From Burkholderia sp. LMG 13014 (lineage in GTDB: Bacteria > Pseudomonadota > Gammaproteobacteria > Burkholderiales > Burkholderiaceae): DNA of 32,757 nt. The notes below the pieces were generated by a model. The model had not been told where the DNA came from. It ran no database searches and was given only the letters and a program-made list of their open reading frames with translations. The stretch lies in contig NZ_CAJNKE010000021.1 of assembly GCF_905232215.1 (NCBI RefSeq), positions 1 through 32,757 on the forward strand, given 5' to 3'. The first letter of the stretch is position 1, and each line of letters opens with the position of its first letter. Of the stretch, positions 1 to 7,274 are shown one piece after another. The position numbers were made by a program, and so were the translations under genes.

Positions 1-1
1 G

Positions 2-1258
2 TCGGTGCTGAACATCGAGGCGGCGCGCGCGCAGTATCAGATCACGCGCGCGGGCTTGTTCCCGACACTCGACGGCACCGGTACCGGCAGCATCCAGCGT
101 TTCCCGGCCGGTGTGTCGACGACGCAGCAGCCGCTGATCACGCGAAGCTACAACGTCGGGCTGTCGGCATCGTGGGAGCTCGACCTGTTCGGCCGCGTGC
201 AGAGCCTGAAGGACCAGGCGCTCGCGCAGTACCTGTCGACCGCGTATGCGCGGCAAGCGCAGGAGATCTCGCTGGTGTCGCAGGTGGCCGATCAGTACCT
301 GACGCTGTTGTCGACCGACGATCTGCTGAAGGTCACGGAGAACACGCTGAAGTCTGCACAGGACTCGTACAACCTGACGAAGCTGCAGTTTGACAACGGC
401 ACGGGTTCCGAGCTCGAGCTGCGTCAGGCGCAGACGGTGGTCGAGACGGCGCTCGCGAATCAGCAGTCGCAGGCACGGGCACGCGCACAGGCGCTGAACT
501 ATCTGGTCCTGCTGATCGGCGAGCCGCTGCCGGACGATCTGCCGGCGGGCATGCCGCTCGACGCGCAGAACCTGCTGACGGACGTGCCGGCTGGCCTTCC
601 GTCCGACCTGCTGACGCGTCGCCCCGACGTGATGCAGGCCGAGCAGTCGCTGCTGGCGGCGAACGCGAACATCGGTGCGGCTCGCGCGGCGTTCTTCCCG
701 AAGATCTCGCTGACGGCCGCGTTCGGCACGGCGAGCCCGACGCTGGGCGGTCTGTTCAAGGCCGGCACGGCGGCGTGGTCGTTCGCGCCGAACATCGCGC
801 TGCCGATCTTCGAGGGCGGCTCGAACATCGCGAACCTCGATCTTGCACACGTGCAGAAGCGCATCGAGATCGCGAACTACGAGAAGGCGATCCAGTCGGC
901 GTTCCGCGACGTGGCGGACGGGCTGGCCGCACGCGGCACGTACGACCAGCAGATCGCGGCGCTGGAGCGCAACGAGCACGCGCAGCAGCGACGTTTCGAC
1001 CTGTCGGACCTGCGTTACAGGAACGGTGTCGACAGCTACCTGTCGGTGCTGACCGCGCAGACGGACCTGTACACCGCGCAGCAGACGCTGATCAATGCGC
1101 GTCTGGCACGCTGGACCAACCTGGTCAACCTGTACCGTTCGCTGGGCGGCGGGTGGGTCGAGCGGGCCGGCGAGACGCCGCGCGCGCCGGATGCACCGGT
1201 CGACTACGACAAGGCGGCTGTTCCGGCGCCTGCGTCGGCGGCGGCGACGAACGGGTAA
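2..1258 (+). CDS. RND efflux outer-membrane factor, NodT/OprM family (5' end outside window)
   Basis: This is the C-terminal part of a TolC-like outer-membrane channel of a tripartite RND drug or solvent pump. The reading frame is open from the window edge. Aligned by eye with the complete paralogue at 23396, about 78 N-terminal residues (lipoprotein signal and first helix) are missing. The visible part carries both OEP repeats, including the conserved LLTRRPDV segment followed by [12 protein letters not shown] and the closing YRSLGGGW. The Ala/Pro-rich tail after GGGW is typical of Burkholderia members. The partner membrane-fusion and RND pump genes presumably lie to the left. The gene ends just before a strong terminator, so it is the last gene of its operon. 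The family is certain; which pump it serves cannot be said. Confidence 0.93.
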   Translation, partial: SVLNIEAARAQYQITRAGLFPTLDGTGTGSIQRFPAGVSTTQQPLITRSYNVGLSASWELDLFGRVQSLKDQALAQYLSTAYARQAQEISLVSQVADQYLTLLSTDDLLKVTENTLKSAQDSYNLTKLQFDNGTGSELELRQAQTVVETALANQQSQARARAQALNYLVLLIGEPLPDDLPAGMPLDAQNLLTDVPAGLPSDLLTRRPDVMQAEQSLLAANANIGAARAAFFPKISLTAAFGTASPTLGGLFKAGTAAWSFAPNIALPIFEGGSNIANLDLAHVQKRIEIANYEKAIQSAFRDVADGLAARGTYDQQIAALERNEHAQQRRFDLSDLRYRNGVDSYLSVLTAQTDLYTAQQTLINARLARWTNLVNLYRSLGGGWVERAGETPRAPDAPVDYDKAAVPAPASAAATNG

Positions 1259-1322
1259 GCGCAAGGAAGGGCAGGCGCGGTCTATCGCGCTTGCCCTTCG
1301 AACCGGCTGTATGCGGAAACGA

Positions 1323-1358
1323 AAACGCCACGGACGAGAGTCCGTGGCGTTTCTTTTT
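1323..1358 (+). terminator. Rho-independent terminator after the efflux gene
   Basis: A perfect 13-bp stem (1323-1335 with 1340-1352) closes a GAGA loop and is followed by CTTTTT. It lies 64 bp after the stop codon of the outer-membrane factor gene and should end that operon. The A-run on the 5' side gives weaker bidirectional capacity. Confidence 0.93.
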
Positions 1359-1450
1359 ACGCAGCTGCCCGCGTTGGAAGCGACGTGACGTTACCCCCGC
1401 TTCGCCCAAAGCGTGATGCGAGGTCGCTGAGCTCTTCCATGCAGTCATCG

Positions 1451-1464
1451 TCCTATAAATAGGA
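1451..1464. promoter_or_regulatory. Palindrome upstream of the pirin gene
   Basis: TCCTAT-AA-ATAGGA is a perfect 6-2-6 inverted repeat about 90 bp before the pirin start, in an AT-rich stretch (1445-1555) that should contain the promoter. It could be an operator. No regulator gene is adjacent, and I could not place -35 and -10 boxes with confidence. Confidence 0.35.
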
Positions 1465-1555
1465 TTCTGGGGGGTATTTTGGCATCTTTTTCCAGATTGG
1501 TGTCGTCGTTACGATTAATGCATGCACTCACAGTTCAACCAACTTCACACTTGAA

Positions 1556-2449
1556 ATGAAAAACGTCCTTGGAATTCACGGTAATCCTAATACGCATTGG
1601 ATCGGCGACGGCTTTCCGGTGCGCTCGGTCTTTTCCTACAGCAAACTCGGTGGGGCGGTGAGCCCGTTCCTGCTGCTTGACTATGCCGGGCCACACCATT
1701 TCACGCCGACCCATTCGCGGCGCGGTGTTGGCACGCACCCGCACCGCGGGTTCGAGACCGTAACGATCGTTTATGACGGTGAGGTCGAACATCGCGATTC
1801 GACTGGTCACGGGGGCATCATTGGCCCTGGTGATGTTCAGTGGATGACCGCAGGCGACGGGATCATCCATGAGGAATACCATTCGCCGGCTTTTGCCAAG
1901 GCAGGTGGGCTGCTCCGCTCCGTTCAGCTGTGGGTCAATCTGCCGGCCAAGGACAAAATGAGACCGGCCGGCTATCAAGGCATTACTGCAACCGAAATCC
2001 CTAACGTCGAATTGCCCGGCGGCGCTGGCCGTGCCCGGGTGATCGCGGGTGAGTTGTTCGGCACGAAGGGGCCTGCGCGCACCTTTACCCCGATCAATGT
2101 CTGGGACGTTTGGCTGAACCGTGAAGCCGACGCGACACTCACTTTGCCCAAAGGGCATACCGCCATGCTGTTCGTGGTCAGTGGCGATGTCACCGTGAAT
2201 GGCGCAGACAATGCCAGTGAGGCGGAGATGTTGCTGCTGAGCCGCGATGGCGATGCCGTCCACATTCACAGCAAGGGCGAAGCAACGATCCTTGTCCTCA
2301 CTGGCGAGCCGCTCAACGAGCCAATCGTGGGCTATGGCCCTTTCGTGATGAACAGCGAGGCGGAAATCCGCCAGGCCATCGACGATTTCAATTCCGGGCG
2401 CTTTGGGCAAACGCCGGCATCCACAGCGGGCGGGCAACCGAAAGCCTGA
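1556..2449 (+). CDS. Pirin family protein
   Basis: A bicupin pirin of 297 residues, the usual length. The N-terminal cupin keeps the iron-binding set: H61 and H63 in GTHPHRGFETV, then H105 and E107 in GIIHEEYHS. The GPGDVQWMTAG segment between them is diagnostic. Bacterial pirins of this kind are cytosolic; some have quercetinase activity and others are redox or stress regulators, so the role here is not fixed by sequence. The start has only a weak ribosome site. A nitroreductase gene follows in the same direction after 222 bp, so the two probably serve one oxidative or electrophile-stress response. Base and codon use (more A/T at third positions, for example AAT, ACT, GGT) differ from the flanking genes, which hints at a separate origin for this pair. 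Confidence 0.93.
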   Translation: MKNVLGIHGNPNTHWIGDGFPVRSVFSYSKLGGAVSPFLLLDYAGPHHFTPTHSRRGVGTHPHRGFETVTIVYDGEVEHRDSTGHGGIIGPGDVQWMTAGDGIIHEEYHSPAFAKAGGLLRSVQLWVNLPAKDKMRPAGYQGITATEIPNVELPGGAGRARVIAGELFGTKGPARTFTPINVWDVWLNREADATLTLPKGHTAMLFVVSGDVTVNGADNASEAEMLLLSRDGDAVHIHSKGEATILVLTGEPLNEPIVGYGPFVMNSEAEIRQAIDDFNSGRFGQTPASTAGGQPKA

Positions 2450-2671
2450 GTGCTTACCGTCACGCGAACATCGGATCGGAGTCTGGATTGATTGCCCGCC
2501 ATCCTCGATCGCATTCACTTTCCAACAGCAAACTGCACGCGCCAGCGACGGCTTGAGCAGCGTTTCCGCCGCATCCGAACCGTCCAAGGCACGGATACTC
2601 GGCCCAAGGTTTGGCTTCCCAAAGCCAAGCCGCGTCTTCAACCTCCATCACCCAACCATTAGGATGCCAAC

Positions 2672-3271
2672 ATGACGAACAATGCTATTTCGCTATACAC
2701 CAAGCGCCGCACCCAATATGCGCTCGGCAAGGAACTGCCCATCTCCGAGGCCGAAGCCGAGGGACTGATCCGCCAGGCAATCCGCATCGCGCCTTCGGCA
2801 TTCCATTCGCAAAGCTCGCGTGCCGTGATCCTATTCGAGGCAATGCATGAAAAGCTGTGGGACATCACGCGGGAAACGCTGCGGGCTATCGTGCCCGCAG
2901 ACGCCTTCGCGCCAACGGATGCCAAAATGGACGCCTTTGCGGCGGGCGCAGGTACCGTGCTGTTTTTCGAGGATCAAGACGCCATCCAGGAATTGCAGAA
3001 GCAGTTCCCGCTGTATGCCGATGCCTTCCCCATGTTTTCCGAGCATTCGGCCGGCATGGCGCAATTCGCGGTCTGGACTGCGCTGGCTGAAGCCGGCATC
3101 GGCGCGAGCCTGCAGCACTACAACCCGCTGATCGACGCGGAGGTGGCCAAACAGTGGAACGTACCCGCCTCGTGGAAGCTGCGCGCGCAGATGCCGTTCG
3201 GTTCGAATCTCCAGCCGTTCCCGGAGAAAACCTTCATTGCGGACGAACTGCGATTCAAGACCTTTCGCTGA
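2672..3271 (+). CDS. Nitroreductase family protein, HBN1/Frm2-like
   Basis: A short, FMN-dependent nitroreductase-fold protein of 199 residues. The pattern RRTQYALGKELPIS near the N-terminus, then IAPSAFHSQSSRAVIL, then SAGMAQFAVWTALAEAGIGASLQHY is that of the yeast Hbn1/Frm2 and bacterial 'fungal-type' nitroreductase group rather than NfsA/NfsB. Such enzymes reduce nitro groups or act in lipid and oxidative-stress signalling; no substrate can be inferred. AGGA about 7 nt before ATG supports the start. It probably follows the pirin gene on one transcript, with no terminator seen in the 222-bp gap. Like pirin it shows less GC-biased third positions than its neighbours. Confidence 0.9.
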   Translation: MTNNAISLYTKRRTQYALGKELPISEAEAEGLIRQAIRIAPSAFHSQSSRAVILFEAMHEKLWDITRETLRAIVPADAFAPTDAKMDAFAAGAGTVLFFEDQDAIQELQKQFPLYADAFPMFSEHSAGMAQFAVWTALAEAGIGASLQHYNPLIDAEVAKQWNVPASWKLRAQMPFGSNLQPFPEKTFIADELRFKTFR

Positions 3272-3849
3272 TGAGCTTGACGGGTTGTAGCCGACCTGCG
3301 CGGCGTCGCTCGGTGTGAAGGCCAGGATCGTCGTCACCTTGACGCCGCGATCGGCCGACAGATGCTGCACCAAGCTGATTCGGCCTTGTCTGGCATCGGC
3401 GATGCATTGCTCCCGGCGACGTTGTTGATAGTGTGTGCCGCTTCACGACGATCGCCCACTACGCCAGTGATGCGGTTTTGCTCCGGTACGCGCAGAGAGG
3501 GACTCCCGGTGGGCGTCCCGAACCAAGGGTGAATCGCCTGCAGGTCGGTGTTCGGCCTGGATCGGTACGCGGGATCCAATACCCGATTGAGACCTGCCGC
3601 GCGGGCAGACGCAGTCGTTACGCGCAGACACGCCGACCGACTTCAGGTGGGGCGATCGAAGATCGCCGGCATCGGGCAGCCGGTGTCGCTCGCGAAAGGC
3701 CGGTGCACGGTTCCGGCCGTCGTAACGGCGACGCGGCCGCGTACCCGGTGGCACGCGGCCCGGCATGACCATTTCGCGATCGTTCGACGGTCGCGGATGC
3801 CGAGCCCGTTCTCGGTGTTGCCGACGGACTCGCAACGGCCGTGACGGCG
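3272..3849. other. Non-coding stretch of about 580 bp; possible decayed sequence
   Basis: I see no convincing gene here. On the minus strand the stretches about 3270-3370 and 3340-3640 read open in two different frames, and a phrase like VKVTTILAFTPSDAAQVGYN looks protein-like. That would fit an old gene broken by frameshifts, but I cannot name a family. No hairpin with a T-run was found after the nitroreductase gene. Confidence 0.3.
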
Positions 3850-4614
3850 TTACTTGAAGAAATCGGTGACGTAATCCGGCAGCGGCATTTCGGCAAGGCG
3901 GCGGGCTTCATCCGGTGCGATGCCATAGAGCCGCATCAGGCATTCGACGGTTTCGATGGTGATCCGCGCACTCTGGCCGCCGTCGAGAATCCGGGTCATC
4001 GCACTGATCAACGCTGCAATCGTGATGTCCGCCGCGGTGTCGATGAACTGAATCGAGAACCGCTTTTGCGCGGCGCCGTCACCGATGTCTTTCGACGCCC
4101 GAACCACGAACGTCTCGTTCATCTGCCGATGCGAATCCTGTGCCCGCACGATGAAGCGTCCCCAGACGGGATCATGCACCGCCTTGGTCAGAAACATCTT
4201 CTGGATGCAGCTTATCGCGACGGCCTTGTCCGTCTCGCGCGCCGAGATTTCGTCCGTGATGACGCCGATCTCGGATGCGCGCTGCGCGAATACCGCCTTG
4301 GCAATCTCGTCCTTCGACTCGAAGTGGTTGTAGAAGGAGCCGAAACCGACGTCGGCCTGCCTCGTGATCTCTTCGATCGTGCAGAGGTCGAAGCCTTTTT
4401 CCGCCATCAGGGTGTGCGCCGCTTCGATGAGCTTGCTGCGCGTCGCCAGGCGCGATCGCATGCCGCGGGGCATCGGCGCATCGCTGTCGCTGGGCAGGGG
4501 GGCTTGGGCCGGGGCTTTCGTTCGCGTCTTCCTGACGGACGAGGTTTTGGGAGCAGCGGGCTTGGGGGCCGTCTTGGTGCGCGTCACTGCGCGTGGTTTG
4601 GTTCGATCATCCAT
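3850..4614 (-). CDS. TetR/AcrR family transcriptional regulator
   Basis: A 254-residue TetR-type repressor. After an unusual Lys/Pro/Ala/Thr-rich tail of about 50 residues comes the DNA-binding domain: SKLIEAAHTLMAEKGF (60-75), then the helix-turn-helix CTIEEITRQADVGFGSFYNHFESKDE (about 78-103). The rest is a ligand-binding domain I cannot assign. The start was set at 4614 (MDDRTKPR) because the alternative at 4677 has no ribosome site; neither has a strong one. It lies 204 bp behind the flavin reductase gene in the same direction and could be co-transcribed with it. That makes it the best candidate for binding the CTGATGA-N2-TCATCAG operators in the divergent promoter region. This assignment is inference from position. 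Confidence 0.9.
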   Translation of the reverse strand: MDDRTKPRAVTRTKTAPKPAAPKTSSVRKTRTKAPAQAPLPSDSDAPMPRGMRSRLATRSKLIEAAHTLMAEKGFDLCTIEEITRQADVGFGSFYNHFESKDEIAKAVFAQRASEIGVITDEISARETDKAVAISCIQKMFLTKAVHDPVWGRFIVRAQDSHRQMNETFVVRASKDIGDGAAQKRFSIQFIDTAADITIAALISAMTRILDGGQSARITIETVECLMRLYGIAPDEARRLAEMPLPDYVTDFFK

Positions 4615-4818
4615 CTCGTAAGCCAGGTTAGCCGAAGCGCGTCGTTCAGGACTTGTCGCAGAACCGTGTCCAGGCATGATTTACATGCCGGCGCACCGGC
4701 GCTGCGACAAGAACGGCTTCATGGCTGAACAACGTCTGGTGTGCACCGAAGCAATATCGGCAACCAAACAAGCGTATCACCCTTTGAGTCGATATCCAAC
4801 GCGCGGCAGCGGTGTCGT

Positions 4819-5316
4819 CTAGACCGGCCTGACGCTCGTCAGCCGATGGTATGCGCGGTCGAAATACAACAGGCCGCCCGCTTGGGACCCGTTCCCGATC
4901 CCGACGACCTGGCAGAACAGAATGCCGTGCGTGCCGACTTTCTCGATGCGGTCGATCTTGCAGTCGAAGCACACCAGGCTGTCGGGCAGCACCGGCGAAC
5001 CCGTCTCCAGGTACGCGTATTTCGTCTGCGCGAATCGGTCCTCGATCGACGCACGCGTCTGCCCGCTGAACAGCCGGGAGACATGTTCCTGCTCGGCGGC
5101 GAGCACGTTCACGCACAACACGCCGTTCGCCTCGAAGCGGTCGTACTGGTGGCTGCTTTGATTCATGCAGACGAGCAGCGTGGGCGGGCTGTCCGTGACG
5201 CTGCACACCGCCGACGCGGTAAAGCCGCCCAGGCCGGCGAGGCCATTCGTCGTCACGACATTGACCGCAGCGCCCAGCCGCGACATTGCATCCCGAAATT
5301 GCGTTGGCATCACCAT
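4819..5316 (-). CDS. Flavin reductase (HpaC-like), partner of a two-component monooxygenase
   Basis: A 165-residue protein of the NAD(P)H:flavin oxidoreductase family (flavin_reduct domain, HpaC/DszD type). MSRLGAAVNVVTT begins the split barrel, and GFTASAVCSVTDSPPTLLVCMN is the FMN-binding signature; ANGVLCVNVLAAEQEHVSRLFSG follows as in HpaC. It should supply free reduced flavin to a monooxygenase, most simply the LLM enzyme at 8183 in the divergent operon. The start at 5316 is fixed by AAGGAGA (5323-5329) with a 6-nt spacer; a longer frame to 5343 lacks a ribosome site. Its promoter carries a palindrome exactly in the -35/-10 spacer, so it is probably repressed together with the meta-cleavage operon. 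Confidence 0.92.
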   Translation of the reverse strand: MVMPTQFRDAMSRLGAAVNVVTTNGLAGLGGFTASAVCSVTDSPPTLLVCMNQSSHQYDRFEANGVLCVNVLAAEQEHVSRLFSGQTRASIEDRFAQTKYAYLETGSPVLPDSLVCFDCKIDRIEKVGTHGILFCQVVGIGNGSQAGGLLYFDRAYHRLTSVRPV

Positions 5317-5375
5317 GACTTGTCTCCTTGAGTTCGATTGCACTCTGCCGGCCAGTGCTGCAAAGTGATGAAAAA

Positions 5376-5404
5376 ATCATAGATGATGATTTCATCAGTT
5401 ACAA
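5376..5404 (-). promoter_or_regulatory. Promoter of the flavin reductase gene
   Basis: Read on the minus strand: -35 TTGTAA (5399-5404), a 17-bp spacer, and -10 TATGAT (5376-5381), about 60 nt before the ATG. The spacer is filled by the operator palindrome 5383-5398. Boxes and spacing are seen directly; activity is inferred. Confidence 0.7.
5383..5398. promoter_or_regulatory. Operator O1, CTGATGA-N2-TCATCAG type
   Basis: A 7-2-7 inverted repeat with one mismatch (ATGATGA-TT-TCATCAG on the plus strand), lying entirely between the -35 and -10 boxes of the flavin reductase promoter. The perfect version is found 94 bp away in the divergent promoter (5477-5492). The size and position fit a TetR-type repressor site. 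Confidence 0.7.
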
Positions 5405-5428
5405 CCACCGGAGCAGATAAACGAGGCT

Positions 5429-5440
5429 GGGGAAAACCCC
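5429..5440. promoter_or_regulatory. GGGGAAAACCCC upstream element, copy 1
   Basis: A 12-bp inverted repeat ending 2 bp before the -35 box of the ferredoxin-dioxygenase promoter. The same element stands at the same distance in the second promoter copy at 13566-13577. The position (about -50 to -39) is that of a class II activator site; a curved upstream A-tract element is an alternative. Confidence 0.55.
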
Positions 5441-5442
5441 AT

Positions 5443-5471
5443 TTGACTCATCCGAAATGTGATCGTTAAAT
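5443..5471 (+). promoter_or_regulatory. Promoter of the meta-cleavage operon
   Basis: -35 TTGACT (5443-5448), a 17-bp spacer, and -10 TTAAAT (5466-5471). The near-identical promoter at 13580-13608 keeps the spacing and both boxes. The expected start site falls at the beginning of the operator at 5477. Confidence 0.75.
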
Positions 5472-5476
5472 CATAA

Positions 5477-5492
5477 CTGATGACATCATCAG
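5477..5492. promoter_or_regulatory. Operator O2, perfect CTGATGA-CA-TCATCAG
   Basis: A perfect 7-2-7 inverted repeat immediately downstream of the -10 box, overlapping the predicted transcription start. Bound protein would block initiation. It is the best-conserved of three related sites (5383, 5477, 13614). Confidence 0.75.
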
Positions 5493-5554
5493 TCTACGGG
5501 CGGCGAGATTCGACTCCGGCCGAGGTGGCATCTGACGAGATAGAGGGGACAGCG

Positions 5555-6214
5555 ATGTACGTCGTGGTGGACAGGCAGTGGCGGATCAGGGTCTCGGACG
5601 GATTGGACGTCAGTCGCCTGGCGCTCCTCGTCCACCAGCCGCGAACCGAGTTGCAGCATCTGCGGGCGGTGCTGGACGGCGTCGCCGTTCGCGTCGGCGC
5701 AGATTCCGCATCGATCTCGCTGGCCTGGCTGAAGTCGGAATGCCTGCACGCCGGGGCGAGCGGGGTTCAGCGTTTTGCACGGTTGATGGAGCAATTGCAC
5801 CGGATCGGCATCGACGAGGAGGGCGTCGGGACCATCCGCATTCCGATTCGGTGGAATCAGTTCGATCGAACCGATCCGGGAAGCGACGAAGCCCGGAACG
5901 GGGAGGTCTGCCAGGTCTACATCGTCGATACGGCGGAGCGGTTCAACTGCCACGGCGATCAGCCCGTGCTGCAGGCGGCCCTTGGTGCGGGGACGAAGTC
6001 GATCCGGTCGGGTTGCCACGGCGGCGGATGCGGCATCTGCAAGATCAGGGTGCTGCATGGCAGTTTCGCGTCCGGCCCGATGAGCCGGGCGCACGTCGGT
6101 GCGGCGGTCGGCGAAGGCAGCGACGTGCTGGCATGCCGGATCTACCCGCTGTCGAACCTGGTCGTCGAGCTGCTCGGAAAATCGAAGGAACGCTGCACCG
6201 GGAAAATCAGTTAG
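5555..6214 (+). CDS. XylT-like [2Fe-2S] ferredoxin with an extra N-terminal domain
   Basis: A 219-residue protein. The C-terminal half (about 118-210) is a plant-type ferredoxin with C154-x4-C159-x2-C162 and C194, and SGCHGGGCGICKIRVLHGSF and MSRAHV closely match XylT/DmpQ. Those proteins re-reduce the active-site iron of catechol 2,3-dioxygenase after inactivation by substituted catechols. The dioxygenase gene follows directly, which supports that role. Residues 1-115 have no counterpart in XylT (about 110 aa in total), and I do not recognise them; they look like a small alpha/beta domain. The start at 5555 has GAGGGG 6 nt upstream. An upstream ATG at 5480 lies inside the operator and is discarded. 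Confidence 0.88.
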   Translation: MYVVVDRQWRIRVSDGLDVSRLALLVHQPRTELQHLRAVLDGVAVRVGADSASISLAWLKSECLHAGASGVQRFARLMEQLHRIGIDEEGVGTIRIPIRWNQFDRTDPGSDEARNGEVCQVYIVDTAERFNCHGDQPVLQAALGAGTKSIRSGCHGGGCGICKIRVLHGSFASGPMSRAHVGAAVGEGSDVLACRIYPLSNLVVELLGKSKERCTGKIS

Positions 6215-6229
6215 TTGTCCATAATCATG

Positions 6230-6236
6230 AAGGAGG
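6230..6236 (+). promoter_or_regulatory. Ribosome binding site fixing the dioxygenase start
   Basis: AAGGAGG stands 5 nt before the ATG at 6242. Of the four clustered start candidates (6227, 6239, 6242, 6251) only 6242 has good spacing. It also gives an N-terminus (MGVMRIGHV) that aligns with XylE. Confidence 0.75.
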
Positions 6237-6241
6237 GGATG

Positions 6242-7186
6242 ATGGGTGTGATGAGAATTGGTCACGTGGCCCTGCGAGTGCTCGACCTCGATCGGGCGCT
6301 GCATCATTACGTGACGGTGCTGGGCCTGCAGAAAAGCCATGTCGACGCGCGCGGCACGGTCTATCTGAAAGGATGGGACGAATGGGATCTCTATTCCGTT
6401 TCGTTGACGCAGGCCGATCGTTCCGGCGTCGAGCACATTGCTTACAAGGTCGAGAAAGATGCGGATCTCGACACGCTGGCGGCGAGAGTCGAGGCAGCCG
6501 GCGCCCGGGTGACCGCGCATGCGGCGGGACATCTCGAGCGGTGCGGGCGCGCCATCGGCTTCACGTTGCCCAGCGGGCATCTGATGTACCTGTACGCCGA
6601 CAAGGAATTTCGCGGCAAGAGCGTCGGCACGCTGAATCCGGAGCCCTGGCCCGATGGTCTCGAAGGTGCCGCGGTGCATTGGCTCGATCACGTGATGCTG
6701 ATGTGCCCGGTCGACCCGGAGGCCGGGATCAACACCGTCGAAGAGAACGTCCGCTTTCTCGGCGAGGCGCTCGATTTCCACCTCGCGGAACAGGTGCTCG
6801 CCGGGCCCGATCACTCGGTGCAGGCGGCCGCATGGCTGTTCCGGGGCTGCAAGCCTCACGACCTGGCGATGGCCGGCGGCCCGGTTGCCGGTCTGCATCA
6901 CGTCGCCTTCTACCTCGACAGCTGGCACGACGTGCTGCGTGCAGCCGATGTGCTCGGCAAGCACCAGGTGAAGATCGACGTCACGCCTCAGCGCCACGGC
7001 ATTACCCGTGGGCAGACGACCTATTTTTTCGATCCGTCGGGCAATCGCAACGAGATGTTCGCAGGGCTCGGCTACTACGCGCAGCCCGACATGCCGCCCA
7101 TTACCTGGCATGCGGAGGAAATCTGGCGCGGCATTTTCTATCACCAGGGCGAACCGAGACCGGATTTCATCGAGGTCTACACCTGA
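6242..7186 (+). CDS. Catechol 2,3-dioxygenase (type I extradiol)
   Basis: A 314-residue vicinal-oxygen-chelate dioxygenase that opens catechol next to the hydroxyls to give 2-hydroxymuconic semialdehyde or the corresponding ketone. It has two glyoxalase-fold domains. The Fe(II) ligands are H150 (WLDHVML), one of H219/H220 (GLHHVAFYL) and E271 (FFDPSGNRNEMF), as in XylE H153/H214/E265. RVLDLDRALHHYVTVLGL and LYADKEFRGK also match the XylE/DmpB group (family I.2.A). An insertion around 155-170 (CPVDPEAGINTVEENV) is longer than in XylE. The enzyme is cytosolic, the second gene of the operon after its ferredoxin, with a 27-bp gap. Confidence 0.95.
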   Translation: MGVMRIGHVALRVLDLDRALHHYVTVLGLQKSHVDARGTVYLKGWDEWDLYSVSLTQADRSGVEHIAYKVEKDADLDTLAARVEAAGARVTAHAAGHLERCGRAIGFTLPSGHLMYLYADKEFRGKSVGTLNPEPWPDGLEGAAVHWLDHVMLMCPVDPEAGINTVEENVRFLGEALDFHLAEQVLAGPDHSVQAAAWLFRGCKPHDLAMAGGPVAGLHHVAFYLDSWHDVLRAADVLGKHQVKIDVTPQRHGITRGQTTYFFDPSGNRNEMFAGLGYYAQPDMPPITWHAEEIWRGIFYHQGEPRPDFIEVYT

Positions 7187-7196
7187 CCTGCGCGGC

Positions 7197-7220
7197 CGGT
7201 CGCGTCGTGCGGCGCGACCG
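7197..7220 (+). other. Intercistronic hairpin
   Basis: CGGTCGCG (7197-7204) pairs with CGCGACCG (7213-7220) around an 8-nt loop in the 88-bp gap after the dioxygenase gene. There is no T-run, so an RNA-stability or processing element is more likely than a terminator. Confidence 0.45.
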
Positions 7221-7274
7221 CGATGCAGCGGGTTGGGCAGGTTGGCAGGGCAATTGCATTCAAGGAACAACGAG

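Noticed and set aside
5480-5554. Upstream ATG start for the ferredoxin gene
   Set aside because: It lies inside the operator at the predicted transcription start, so it would hardly be on the message; the ATG at 5555 has a good ribosome site.
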